A stretch of 64,000 nucleotides of DNA from Lactuca virosa (taxonomy: Eukaryota > Streptophyta > Magnoliopsida > Asterales > Asteraceae). How positions within the stretch are numbered: position 1 is the first letter of the stretch; each line of letters starts with the position of its first letter. Both the position numbers and the translations under genes were made by a program. Under the pieces are notes generated by a model. It saw nothing but the letters and a program-made list of their open reading frames with translations. It was not told the origin of the DNA and ran no database searches. Location of the stretch: the NCBI GenBank assembly GCA_928212115.1, contig CAKMRJ010002223.1:307356079-307420078 (forward strand), read 5' to 3'. Positions 21,501 to 31,371 of this stretch are shown here, piece after piece.

Positions 21501-21934
21501 AGCTTGACAGGAAATCGAGTTCAGGCGGATGTCAATTTCTCGGAGATAGGCTGGTGTCATGGCAGTGCAAGAAGCAGAATATTGTCTCGACCTGAACAGC
21601 AGAAGTAGAATACGTAGCTGCGTCTGCCTGTTGTTCTCAAGTCATATGGATCCAACATCAGCTGTTGGACTACGGTTTGAATTTTCAAGAAACCCCTATC
21701 TTCTGTGATAATGAGGCTGCGATCCAAATTGCTAAAAATCCGGTCCAGCACTCAAAAACCAAGCACATCGACATCAAAGTTAATTTTATCAGAGATTGTT
21801 ATGAGCGCTCGCTCATTCGGCTAGAACAGGTTCACACTGCTAATAATGTGGCAGATCTGTTCACCAAGCCGTTTAACAAAGCTCGATTCGATGTGCTGGT
21901 AAACTTTTTGAAAATGATTCGCTTTGAGGATTAA
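18525..21934 (+). pseudogene. SIRE-like pol of element C: protease, integrase, RT, RNase H
   Basis: The protease active site reads VNSGCSRHMTG near 18557, Asn in place of the catalytic Asp. The GAG-pre-integrase block (LWHRRLGHANAKNL) is near 18955. A one-base shift near 19068 then leads to a frame open to 21595. It holds the integrase triad in HMDLFGP, RTDNGTGF and GVAERRNRT, and RT with YVDDIIFGS near 20988. TGA 21593-21595 interrupts RNase H before its Glu motif; the same frame then continues (FCDNEAAI) to TAA 21934. Most enzymes look recognisable but the polyprotein cannot be made whole. Confidence 0.9.
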
Positions 21935-23389
21935 TTTTTGTTTAGGTTAGTTTAAATTTGCGCATTTTAATTTCATTCTCACCCATGCACAAATTTAGGG
22001 GGAGAAATAAACAAAAACCAAACAAAAATTAGAAAATTAAAAATCCAAAAACAATAGAAAATCAGAAAATCCAAAAACATTAGAAAAATAGAAAAATCAA
22101 AAATATTACTGAGAAGTGATGTGATGGGAAGTGATATCAGCTTGTGATAACAGGCAATCTGAGTCTGTGTAAAGTACCAAAGCTAAATTGTCTAGGCTCT
22201 GTGTTCGATGCGCTGGTAGGCATGAAATATTTTAAATGGACTTGACTAGGCTCAGATGAACTTAAGGAATCCAGAGACTTGATAAATTCTGATCTAGATA
22301 GTTCTATTTAGCCTGACAATACGACGCTCAGACAGGTTGAGCAGGGAGATATACATGAGAATCCACTAGTCACATTAAAGAATCTGTATCTAGAACTGTG
22401 GTTTAACTTTTCCTTGATACATGGATTTTGTCCTTAATTTCGATATTGACGGGGCGACTGGGGAATTCCGATAAAGTAGGTCTGTAGGAAATTATTCTCT
22501 TTCTCTCCTACTGTTAGTCATATGTTACCTCCTCTGTGTGATCGAAAGATCCGACCTGGACTGCAACATATGCAACTCTATTTCTCCGCATCTTCTATCT
22601 ATGCAATTCTTCCTATCTGTTAGCCATATGTTGTCTCCTTTGCGTGATTAACAATCCCACCTGGTACACAGCATATGCAACCTTCTACTTCTCAATCCCT
22701 CTGAAATTCTAGTCAGTCATATGTTTCACTCTCTGCGTGATTGAAAGATCTGACCTGAGTGTACAACATATGCAATCTAAATATATCCTTTCTATGAATA
22801 ATCGTCTGCTCACCTAAAGTAAGGAGTATCTCGGAAGTTCTTGATTATTGGGGTATGTCAGGAAGCGGGAAACATGTTCTAGTACATCTAAAATTGAACA
22901 ATTCTAGATTGTCTGTAGATCTCGTTGCTCAATTTAGGTGGACAACAATATCCTTGGTCGCCGTCAGATAAATGGTCCTTAGGTATTTTTATCTATTAAA
23001 TTAGGATCAATCTGTCCTGTCACTGATAGAATTTCTAAAAATTGTCACAATTTTTCGTACTTAAGTGGACCACAATCCTGGCGATCGACCAGATCTATTC
23101 ATGAAAGGAGAGGTACTGATAAATGGAAAATGATTGTCTAACAACTTTGATCCCATATCACAAAAAGTTAATCAATTTCAAGATAGAGGATTAAAATTAG
23201 TTTGAATTAAAAGTTTAGTATTTTTTTATTTTATTTTATTTTCATTTTTAGGTTTGATAAATTTTTAGAAAATGTTTTTATTTTATTTTATTCTATTTTA
23301 TTTTAATCCTCCAAGAGCTTTGTTTTTAAAATAGTTTTGGGTATTGGGCCTCATCATTTTCGGGTGCAGCCCACTAGTTTTGAACCGGA
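21935..23389. other. Spacer between pol and accessory ORF of element C
   Basis: Non-coding. It has an A-rich part with repeated AAAATCCAAAAACA (22010-22110), then a three-unit CATATG array (22513-22775), then T-rich sequence leading to a TATA box at 23390. Position and length match the spacer of element A. Confidence 0.7.
22513..22775 (+). repeat. Three tandem units with inverted CATATGTT/AACATATG ends
   Basis: Units begin near 22513, 22619 and 22712 (spacing about 106 and 93 bp). Each opens with AGTCATATGTT or AGCCATATGTT and closes with AACATATGCAA or AGCATATGCAA about 45 nt later, with a shared middle (TGCGTGATTGAAAGATC-like). The ends could pair as a stem of 8 or more bp. Confidence 0.8.
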
Positions 23390-23398
23390 TATATAAAG
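23390..23398 (+). promoter_or_regulatory. TATA box TATATAAAG ahead of accessory ORF of element C
   Basis: The same 9-mer as at 2615-2623 in element A. It is followed by a pyrimidine-rich stretch (TTCCCTTCTCATTTTCTCC) like a plant transcription start region. The promoter role is inferred from position and conservation. Confidence 0.55.
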
Positions 23399-23562
23399 AA
23401 ATGGGAACACCGATTTCGGTTCCCTTCTCATTTTCTCCTCTGCAAACCGAAAACCTCCAAGAATTCTCTCAAACCCTCAAAAAAAAATTGTGTTATTTTG
23501 TTCAATCGACCTCACATAATCGAAGGTATGAAGATTCCGATCATGCCTATGTGTTTATTGCC

Positions 23563-24816
23563 ATGCATCTGGCCCAAAATTTAAGTCCAATACACTCCTC
23601 CCGCGGAAAAGGAATATCCTTTAAGGAAGGTATATCTGGAGATGATGATGCCTCAGTGCCCGAGCTAAGAAAGGAGATTGGTGTGTTGAACCAGAAGCTG
23701 ATCGAGAAAGACCTTGTGATCAGTCAACACGAGTCTCGTATTGCTGATCTCGAGGCCACCAATGCTCAACTCATCATTCGTATCGATGATCTCGAAGCAG
23801 ACAAGGAACTAAAGACTAAGAAACTTTCATCTCTTGAGACTCACCTTGGTGCTCTGTCAGCATGCTACTTTAACATGAAACAAAAACTGACAGAGGAACT
23901 TGGTGACAAATTCAAGTCCTCAGTGGAAATCCTTCGAGTTGACCCTCCATCTAGAACCCATCCTGGTGACTCCTCCTCATCCAAGAAAACTATGATCTAT
24001 GATAAATTTCCCACAGAACCTATCCAAGCTCCTCATATAATAGCCATCATGAAAGCAAAGCTGAATGAATCCTCCAAGAAACCGCAAATCATGTTCAAGA
24101 GAAGTTCAGATGACAACGCGCCTCCAGGTCAACCAAAAATCACTCGTACTGATCTTGAAAAGAAGAAATTTGTTCATTGTTATGGTGACCGATCTGGAAT
24201 CAGATCATGGGGATTCCACGACCGTTTGAACATGTGGGTCGTGAGACGGAAGAGCAATAATGTTGAATACTACAAGAATGTTCATGATTTCGAATCTTGG
24301 ACAAGAGTTGATCTCACTGAACTTGTTAACGCTCCGTTTGCGAATCCGTCAGGCAATCCTCAAGCAACTCAATTCAGGTTATTTCTAGAAAATCAGACAA
24401 AGAAGGGATTTCCTACTATGAAGACTGCCAATTCTATCATCAAGCTATACCCAAATATTATGGATCCAAAGACAGACAAACCTTTCAGAACTGTGATGTG
24501 GCCTCCCACTAACCAAGTGAGGCAAGTTCCTGTGCTACAAAACTTCGGAGATAGGTCACTTGAAAACATGCTCTACTGGATTTATGATGAAACAACAGCT
24601 ACCGCTATCATCAAACTTCCAAATGACAGTCTTCGTCTCTATGACAAAAATGACCTGCTTCAGTTTGGAAAGTGGGATATCCATCACTTGTCTATGTTTC
24701 AAATTAAAGTCGTTGAGGAGATTTTTGAGCCTGTTGCAAAGGAGTTCACTTCGATGGTGGCAGAAATCATCAATGTGGAGTGGATCGATGGAGGGGACCG
24801 ATGTGATGCTGGTTGA
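23563..24816 (+). CDS. Accessory ORF protein of SIRE-like element C (N-terminus probably lost)
   Basis: The frame is open from 23344 to TGA 24814-24816, but the first in-frame ATG below the predicted start site is 23563, giving 417 residues; an earlier ATG (23528) is out of frame. A leucine-rich coiled coil occupies about residues 30-110. After a Ser/Pro linker comes a C-terminal domain with aromatic blocks (GIRSWGFHDRLNMWVV; FESWTRVDLTELV; LQFGKWDIHHLSMFQ). The coiled coil plus C-terminal domain recalls the last 400 residues of the accessory ORF of element A, while the globular N-terminal domain seen there is absent. No signal peptide or membrane span is visible. That this frame stays open while gag and pol are riddled with lesions is notable. 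Function unknown. Confidence 0.7.
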   Translation: MHLAQNLSPIHSSRGKGISFKEGISGDDDASVPELRKEIGVLNQKLIEKDLVISQHESRIADLEATNAQLIIRIDDLEADKELKTKKLSSLETHLGALSACYFNMKQKLTEELGDKFKSSVEILRVDPPSRTHPGDSSSSKKTMIYDKFPTEPIQAPHIIAIMKAKLNESSKKPQIMFKRSSDDNAPPGQPKITRTDLEKKKFVHCYGDRSGIRSWGFHDRLNMWVVRRKSNNVEYYKNVHDFESWTRVDLTELVNAPFANPSGNPQATQFRLFLENQTKKGFPTMKTANSIIKLYPNIMDPKTDKPFRTVMWPPTNQVRQVPVLQNFGDRSLENMLYWIYDETTATAIIKLPNDSLRLYDKNDLLQFGKWDIHHLSMFQIKVVEEIFEPVAKEFTSMVAEIINVEWIDGGDRCDAG

Positions 24817-24845
24817 TAAAGACTAACTCATGCTAGCCGCAAACC

Positions 24846-24855
24846 AAGGGGGAGA
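24846..24855 (+). other. Polypurine tract of element C
   Basis: AAGGGGGAGA ends one base before the 3' LTR. Confidence 0.85.
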
Positions 24856-24856
24856 T

Positions 24857-25227
24857 TGAAGGGCCAATATATTTGGTTTGGGCTAGGCAACAATGTATGG
24901 ATGATTTAGGGCATTTATGTTTGTAATTTGGAGTCTTATTGTGTAGTTTGTCGTTTTCGGTCTACGAAGGTTTTCGGTCAAGGTGTGACCGAAAACCTGT
25001 TTTCGGTCAATGTCTATTGGTATAAATAGGTTGTCAGGTTGTCAGTAGTAGTTGTTGATCTACAGTTGTTTACTGTGTGGTTTTCGGTCCTCCTGAGTTG
25101 TATTAGACGGTTTCGTGTGTTTAATCGTATGCAAGCTCAGTTTCATTTCATCTTCTACTCCATTTCTTCTTTATTTTCATTTGCTTGATTGATCATTGGT
25201 ATAGATCCTTCCATCAAGGACCTTACA
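24857..25227 (+). repeat. 3' LTR of element C
   Basis: 371 bp, the same length as 15462-15832, differing at about five bases by eye. The TATA box is at 25021. Confidence 0.95.
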
Positions 25228-25232
25228 TTAAT

Positions 25233-26759
25233 GGCTTCAAACCAGTGTGAAATTGCTCACCTTCACAGGCTGGTCCGAGATTATTTCAAGTATGATAGGC
25301 AGTTTTGTAAAATTCGCCAAAAATTGTAGAAAATCGTATGAAAACGTGAGAGTAGTCATTTTAAAGGTATAAACCTGAACTTTTTGCATGTAAAACAGTT
25401 TTGAAAAATATTACCATTAAGGTGGTTAAAACAGTTCGATATTGGACCAAAACTTTTCTGTCAAAGGCTGATTTTTTAGTTTAAGTTATCCATGTTTGTA
25501 CACAACACTTGTTTTTGCTATTTTTAGTGTATAAATCCCAAATCTACAAGTTTACATGTATTATATGTGATGACATATACTTTTCTCAAGGTTTTTATGA
25601 AGATCCAAGTGATAAACTTCATATTCTTAACATATTTTTAGATTTATGGAGTAAACAACACATAATCACCAAATAAATCATGTAACCACACATAGTCATG
25701 CATATACACATAGATCTACACAAAAAAACTTGTATTCTCCCCCAAAACAAAGTAAAAATCGAAAATAGGGGGTATGAACTCACATTGTTTTGGTGTTTTA
25801 GGTTCTTGGTGCTAACTTGAGTAGATCTCGTCCCTAGGAAGCTTCTTGAGGAGGATTTTCGGACTTGGATGGTTCTAAGAAGCATGATTCACGAATACAT
25901 GGATGTAAGAGGAGTGAATGAGTTAAAGAGGAAGTAATATACTTGGGTTTGTAAGATTTTACCACAAGGGATGAGTTCTTGATGAAGTCTTCTTGAAACA
26001 CCCACAAACTCACGAAAGTTTTGAGGAGAAAGGAGGAGTTCTAGAGGGAGCTTTGAGAGAATTTTAAAAGAAAATGGAGATGGTGAGGGTGTGTGTTTCG
26101 GCAGAGAATAGAGAGAGAGGAAGAGAAGAGATTTAAGGAAGTTTGCATGAAGGATAATAGATGTCTGGAAGTATGTGAGTATCTAGATATATGATGGATA
26201 ATTATGAGTTGTCAAGTTTTAAATCAAACCTTCTTCCATTTTTTTTGTGGGCCGAGAATGGGCTAAAGGAATGGGAAGGAAATGGTTTTGGGCCCATTCT
26301 TGGCTTGTTCGAATTTATGAAGCCCAATTAAAAGGGCTTACGACCCATTAGGGCAAATGGAATCATTTATGGCCCAAGAAGGCCTATTAGAGATAAAATG
26401 GATTATTTTATGCCCACATGGCCCAAAATGCTAAAGTTTTATTAATGTGGTCCATTTAGATCCCAATTAGGGTTCCTAGGCCCAAAGTGGTCAATTTGAA
26501 AGTTTATTGGTCCATTAGGCTCAATAAGAGAATCCTAGTTCATAATGAACTTGAACCGAGATTTCTAGGGTTTTCAACCCATAGTTGAACATATGAGGTG
26601 TATTGTATTAGGTCTTGAACCTCTTGAGTGAGTTTTGATTTCAAATGGATGATTTTGATTGAGCATATAGTATGATATACACTTAGAGTACAAGTTTTAC
26701 AATAGATGATGTTTACATGAGAGTAGAATTTCCTAGCAAAAATGCTAGTTGTGACAACA
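25233..26759. repeat. Old LTR-like sequence, right part (continues from 15461)
   Basis: Non-coding, with repeats of GGCCCAAAATG/GGCCCATTAG and a dense block of GAGAGAGA-like purines near 26100. It ends in GACAACA at 26759, directly against a copia gag fragment. This is consistent with the old LTR having inserted into that gag or recombined with it. Confidence 0.45.
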
Positions 26760-26981
26760 ACAGATGTAGTCATCGTTGCCCCACTTTGATCTTCTTCTTG
26801 TTTCCTCTAAAGTTTCATCTTCAATAAATTATGGCATGGGTGTGCTCAGAACATACACCACTTTCATAATAGTAAGTAGAAAATGCATCTTCTTTTGCCA
26901 TCTATGGAAATCTTGCACTTCAAACTTGTTCAGTTCATCAAACTTCCTTGTCATATCCTTCACAAAATCATCACTAGCCAT
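26760..26981 (-). pseudogene. N-terminal fragment of a copia gag
   Basis: Reading from ATG 26981 on the minus strand gives a typical copia gag start: KFDELNKFEVQDFHRWQKKM, then LLTIMKVVYVLSTPMP, an in-frame TAA at 26829-26831, and RRRSKWGNDDYIC, where similarity stops at the old LTR end. About 74 codons remain of a protein that is usually several hundred residues long. It is unlike the gags of elements B and C, so it marks another copia family. Confidence 0.75.
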
Positions 26982-27390
26982 GATCACAAGAATACTTTGA
27001 TTTTTTTAGAAATGTGCTTCTATTTATGTTGGTGATTTGGGATTAAAGGCACTTGGAAATTCTGAGATCGTGTTTAACACTTTCAAATCGAAGATTTGGG
27101 TGGTACTCCAAATTTATCAATTAGATAATACTCAAAAGTTTGAGAACAAGAAAGAGAATGAGAATTTGCTTTGTCTGTTGTGTTCTTCAACGTAAAGTAC
27201 CATATATATCAAAGTTTGACCAAAACTTTCTTTTTATATGTCTCTTTGCCAAAAAGGGTTACATAACAGTTTCCAACGTTCAAAACTATACAAAGTGGGC
27301 ATTTAACCAATGGATAATAGGATAACTAACATGTGTCCCAGAAACTGTCATTAATGGTCAAACCTGACACAAAAACAGTCATTTTAACCA
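26982..27390 (-). promoter_or_regulatory. Upstream region of the gag fragment with TATA-like box
   Basis: On the minus strand an ACATATAAAAAG box lies about 240 nt before the gag ATG and is followed by AC-rich leader sequence. It may be the LTR or leader of that lost element. No primer binding site was recognised. Confidence 0.3.
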
Positions 27391-27985
27391 TTGGATAAAA
27401 CAATAAACCGATGGGTAAAAGCAGCGAACTGCACTCATTCTGATGCAAGCTTGTTGCGATTCATGGTTGCAAAAACAAATTCGTTTCAATCGTTCCGATA
27501 TGGTCCGTTCCGATGCGATTCTATATGGGTCGTAACGATGTTATCCATCAAAGATCGTTCTGATGCGACCGTAAGGATCATTCTGATGCACGTCGTTCCA
27601 ACGAGTTGTGAACCATCACAATTGAACAGTAACTTGCTATCTGATGCGATCCAACCCAATGCGACAGTTCCAAAATATTGCTTTACAACTAGCTGCGATC
27701 GATCGCATTTGAACAGTAACATACTATCGTTCTGAAAATGCATTCGTATCCAGTATTCCAAAATCTCATTCGCATCCGATCGCGTTCACATCATTTCAAA
27801 TTACGAATTCAGTATTGGTCCGAGACCAACTTCATTTCGAAACTAATTCCATTTCGAGGTCATTTTTGGTCCGAGATCAACTACACTCTAAAATCAGTTT
27901 CGGTCCAATACAAACTTATTCCGAAATTGTTTTTGTTCCGATTTAAAAATAATTCCGAAATAAATACTTACTTAAAATCTTGAAT
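27391..27985. other. Stretch rich in GATGCGA, CGTTCC and TTCCGA words, origin unknown
   Basis: Short words such as CTGATGCGA, CGTTCCGATG, TTGAACAGTAAC (twice) and ATTCCGAAAT recur at irregular spacing, and CpG is high against an AT-rich background. Overlapping ORFs on both strands are by-products of the low stop density. No protein or transposon family is recognised. Confidence 0.5.
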
Positions 27986-29014
27986 AAACTTAAACAGGTG
28001 TGTACTCCACACATTCCTTACTATTTTAATATTCATCAACATTAATTTTGGTCAATAAGTCAATCCATTACAACTAAGTATACTTAGTGAAACAATTCAC
28101 CAACATAGAAAGACCGAGGTTATATATGTAATTTGTGGACCTTAGCTTTATCTAGTATAGAAATACTAGAATGAGTAAGTACATCTTAGTTTGATAATAT
28201 ATCGGATGAAAATGTGTTAGAAACTAATCTTTTGTGTAAGTTTGTTATTATATTTACGTATATTATCAGATAAAAAAAAGTAGTAGTTTTGTGTAGAAAA
28301 ATAAAGAATTTTGTATCTATAATTTAGTATGTAATATTGATTTTATTAGAAATATTATTTCAATAATTTTTAATTAAATACACTCAACTAACACTGCTAT
28401 AAATGAATTCAACCAACTCTCACATTCCATTACCGTTTATGAATCCATCTAACACCTTATGCAACATCTACATAAAAATATAAGCACATCACATTTTTTA
28501 CACCAAAGTTGGTAACTCTTAAGCTTAAATTTCTCTTTCATTCTTGAAATGTCTTCATCTTCATCTTTTGATTGGTAAAATATCACATATAAATTTAAAC
28601 ATCCTTCCGCATTTGATGATCAACTCATGCTTTGAATGGTGGTTTGTTTAACGAAATAGGTTGTATTGGTAAAATAAGTTACGATTGACAAGCTGAATAA
28701 GTACGCCTATCAACTTAAACATATAAAAGAGAAGAAAATGACTTAAAAGAGAGAATAAAATAACTGAAATTAAAAAGAAAAGATATGGATAATAAGTACG
28801 AAAAAGAAATCAAAGACAACAAAATATGGATACAAAACGTCGTTGATGACGTTGATGACAAATAGACATTCGTTAATGATCGTTGTGAAGAATATGAATG
28901 AAAAACCATGTTGCATTAGTGGAAAAAAGCAAAATTATCGTACGATCTTTTCAAACTACTTAAAAGTGTAGTGTCTTTTATATACTAATTATATAAAATG
29001 ATCAAATGTCTTCT
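27986..29014. other. AT-rich intergenic sequence, nothing recognised
   Basis: No ORF with recognisable content, RNA gene, LTR or long repeat was seen on either strand. Confidence 0.5.
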
Positions 29015-29126
29015 AGTATTGTGGTATCATGTGATGTCGTTTCTCTTTGAGGTCGATAGTTGAAGTCTCGTCATGGACATATGTGGAATTAAGTGTTAGC
29101 TTAGGAATAGATTAGATTTGTCGGTT

Positions 29127-29168
<42 letters not shown>
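29015..29168 (+). mobile_element. tRNA-derived SINE-like element, copy 1
   Basis: A pol III A-box-like GTGGTATCATGTGATG and a B-box-like AGTTGAAGTCTCG are followed by TCATGGACATATGTGGAATTA, then TTAGGAATAGATTAGATTTG and CGGTTCAAA, and it ends in (TA)n. The same order recurs on the minus strand at 48036-47888, so two copies support the boundaries. The target duplication is unclear. Confidence 0.6.
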
Positions 29169-29169
<1 letters not shown>

Positions 29170-29575
29170 CACACACTCACACACACTAGATGTGTGCCCG
29201 TGTAAAGCGGCGATAATAAATAGTTTTTTTGGCAAATAGTTGCTTACGGGAAATAATTATTAGTTATTTTGTAATAAAAAATTACCATTTTTTAAAAAAA
29301 TATTTATGTTTATACCTTTTGTTTATATTATATGTTTATACTACTAATGTAAATTAATTAATATTGGTGTTTAGTTTAAAAAATATAAATTAATTTATAT
29401 AAATGAATTTAATATTTTATAATCTTCATTTTGCTCCAAATTGAATTTATTAATTACTTCCAGTATTCAAGTCTTCAAGTTTTGGCAAGGATTAATAAAT
29501 TATTATGCATAACTGATTTGTGCCAAAAAACTGTGTAACTTATACCTCTTAAAATTCAAGATATGACTAAAATGC

Positions 29576-29646
<71 letters not shown>

Positions 29647-29690
29647 AATATAATGAACATATATTTAAATATTATAAATAAATAAATAAA
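29169..29690. other. AT-rich sequence with a possible inverted Helitron end at 29185-29210
   Basis: ACTAG followed by ATGTGTGCCCGTGTAAAGCGG is, on the minus strand, a weak match to a plant Helitron 3' end (hairpin then CTAGT). The matching 5' end was not located. The remainder is AT-rich and includes a long (TA)n tract. Confidence 0.35.
29581..29642. repeat. (TA)n microsatellite
   Basis: About 31 uninterrupted TA units. Confidence 0.95.
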
Positions 29691-30115
29691 TCCTTCCTAA
29701 TAAATGATGGTTTTTTGCCACATGTCACACTTTTATTCAATTTGACAAATGTCATTTTATGGTTATTTTGAATTAATTTTTTTTCCACATGTCATTTTAT
29801 GAGTTTTTTTATTTTATTAAATTTCACATAATATTTTAATGTAATAATTACAATAAATATACTAATAACTTAATATCAATTTTATTAATGGACTTACCTT
29901 TTAATTTCAAAATTTTCAAATTCAAGCTCATTAATTTGTTTTGTTTATTTATTTAAATTATTTGTTTAAATTTAAAAGATAAAAAAAACATTTGAGTTTT
30001 AATAATTCACTATTTTTCTTATTTTCTTATAAATTCAAAGTTTTCAAATATTTTGATCTTTATATTTATTTATTTTTTTAAATTAACCCATGAATACATG
30101 AGTCTCACAACTAGT
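29691..30115 (+). mobile_element. Non-autonomous Helitron-like element
   Basis: It starts with TCCTTCCTAATAAATGATGG after an A, followed by GCCACATGTCA blocks common in plant Helitron 5' regions. It ends in CTAGT (30111-30115), preceded by a short hairpin (ACCCATG, loop AATA, CATGAGT with one mismatch). The base after CTAGT is A rather than the canonical T. There is no coding capacity in 425 bp. Confidence 0.55.
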
Positions 30116-30510
30116 AATGTTATATGTGAGTTAGGTTAGAGTTACTTGGGTGGTAGGTGGGTGGAGTTTTAGTCATTTGGAGCAATCTACCCTTTCTAGA
30201 GGTAGTATAAATATATGGTGGATGAAAGATATTAAGCCACACTAAAAATTCTTCCCTTTCTCCCTAAACTGAAACGAAATTTAACCTCATATGATCATGG
30301 GTGAAAAGGCGAATATGAGAAGATGAACGATGTTACAGAAGCGGATATTCGATGACGCAAAGAAGAGATTAAAAAAATATTCGATTGAATATAAGCATAA
30401 GTGGATATTTGGCATCCATGAAATGGAATATAAGCATAAGTGGATAGTTGAGAAATATAAACAAGAATAGGGAGTGGTCGATGAGGAAATAGAAGTCACA
30501 TTAATTATTC
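30116..30510. other. Intergenic sequence with a 21-bp direct repeat
   Basis: GAATATAAGCATAAGTGGATA occurs twice about 43 bp apart near 30387 and 30430, inside a small plus-strand ORF (about 47 codons, from ATG near 30333) of unknown nature. Nothing else was recognised. Confidence 0.4.
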
Positions 30511-30565
30511 CACAACAAGAAAAATCTACTTATTACATTAACTGTTTTTTACGTCACGAAGAGTG

Positions 30566-30598
<33 letters not shown>
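30566..30598. repeat. (ATT)n microsatellite
   Basis: About eleven units, close to the CACTA left end. Confidence 0.9.
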
Positions 30599-30879
30599 TT
30601 GAACGGCAAGCAAAATATACAAAAAAAAAAGTCATCGGGTAGCTAGACAAAAATACAAAGAGTGTCATGATAAACATATTGTGTCCGGTTTTTTTTTTTT
30701 TTCTGTTTTTCATTCAACATGAAAGGAAATGTCGTGTCATTAAAAGTAAGTTATACTTTCATTCAGTCGTAGTGAGTATAACCCATGAAAATCCGTTATA
30801 ATAGGTCAAACCCGTTATTATATGGTATGGTGTTTTTGGAGATGTATTTATCTAATTTTGATAACCATCATGAATAATA

Positions 30880-31371
30880 CATTTATAGTGATATTTTTTT
30901 CCCTATAGTGTTGTAAATGTTCACTTATACTCACCGTTTATAAATATTATCGTAGCCATTGTTGATTTCTGGAGAGATGAATGTAATTAAGTTGTAAGGA
31001 TAAATTATCTTTACTAACACATCTAATGGTTTATCATTACTATTGTTTATATACACCGACAAATAAAAAATTATGACGTCACAAAAAATGATCTATACTA
31101 ACATGTTATTGCTTTTCATATGATTATTGATAATTTTTGCAGACATGTTTAATATTATATTATAAATAGTGTGTACATTTACTCACTCATTGGACAATTA
31201 AATGGTGAGAATGATACACTTATAGTGATTTTGTTTTTTCTTATAGAGTCATAAATGTTCACTTATACTCACTGTTTATAAATATTACCGCGGTCATTGT
31301 TGACTTTTGGAGACAGAATGTAATTAAGCTATAATGATAAATTATCTTACTAACACATTTAATGGTTTATC
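30880..31371. repeat. About 335-bp subterminal tandem repeat, units 1 and 2a
   Basis: Units start at the phrase CACTTATAGTGAT (near 30882 and 31217). Shared landmarks are GTTCACTTATACTCA, TGTAATTAAG, TAATGGTTTATCATTACTATTG and CATGTTTAATATTATAT. Unit 2 is cut by the gypsy insertion after TTATC (31371) and resumes at 40706. Confidence 0.85.

Larger units (their letters stand above)
15462..25227 (+). mobile_element. SIRE-like Ty1/copia retrotransposon C, complete but degenerate
   Basis: This 9766-bp element has 371-bp LTRs (TGAAGG...CTTACA) with 5 differences by eye, a tRNA-Met primer site, degenerate gag-pol in copia order, a 1.4-kb spacer, a TATA box, an accessory ORF, a polypurine tract and a TTAAT duplication. 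The gag N-terminus appears deleted. The layout matches element A. Confidence 0.95.

Noticed and set aside
28715..28909. Minus-strand Ser/Phe-rich 64-codon ORF as a small membrane protein
   Set aside because: The composition follows from a purine-rich plus strand; no promoter, context or similarity supports it.
30325..30475. Small 47-codon ORF with an internal EYKHKWI repeat as a gene
   Set aside because: It arises from a 21-bp direct repeat and has no support from similarity or context.
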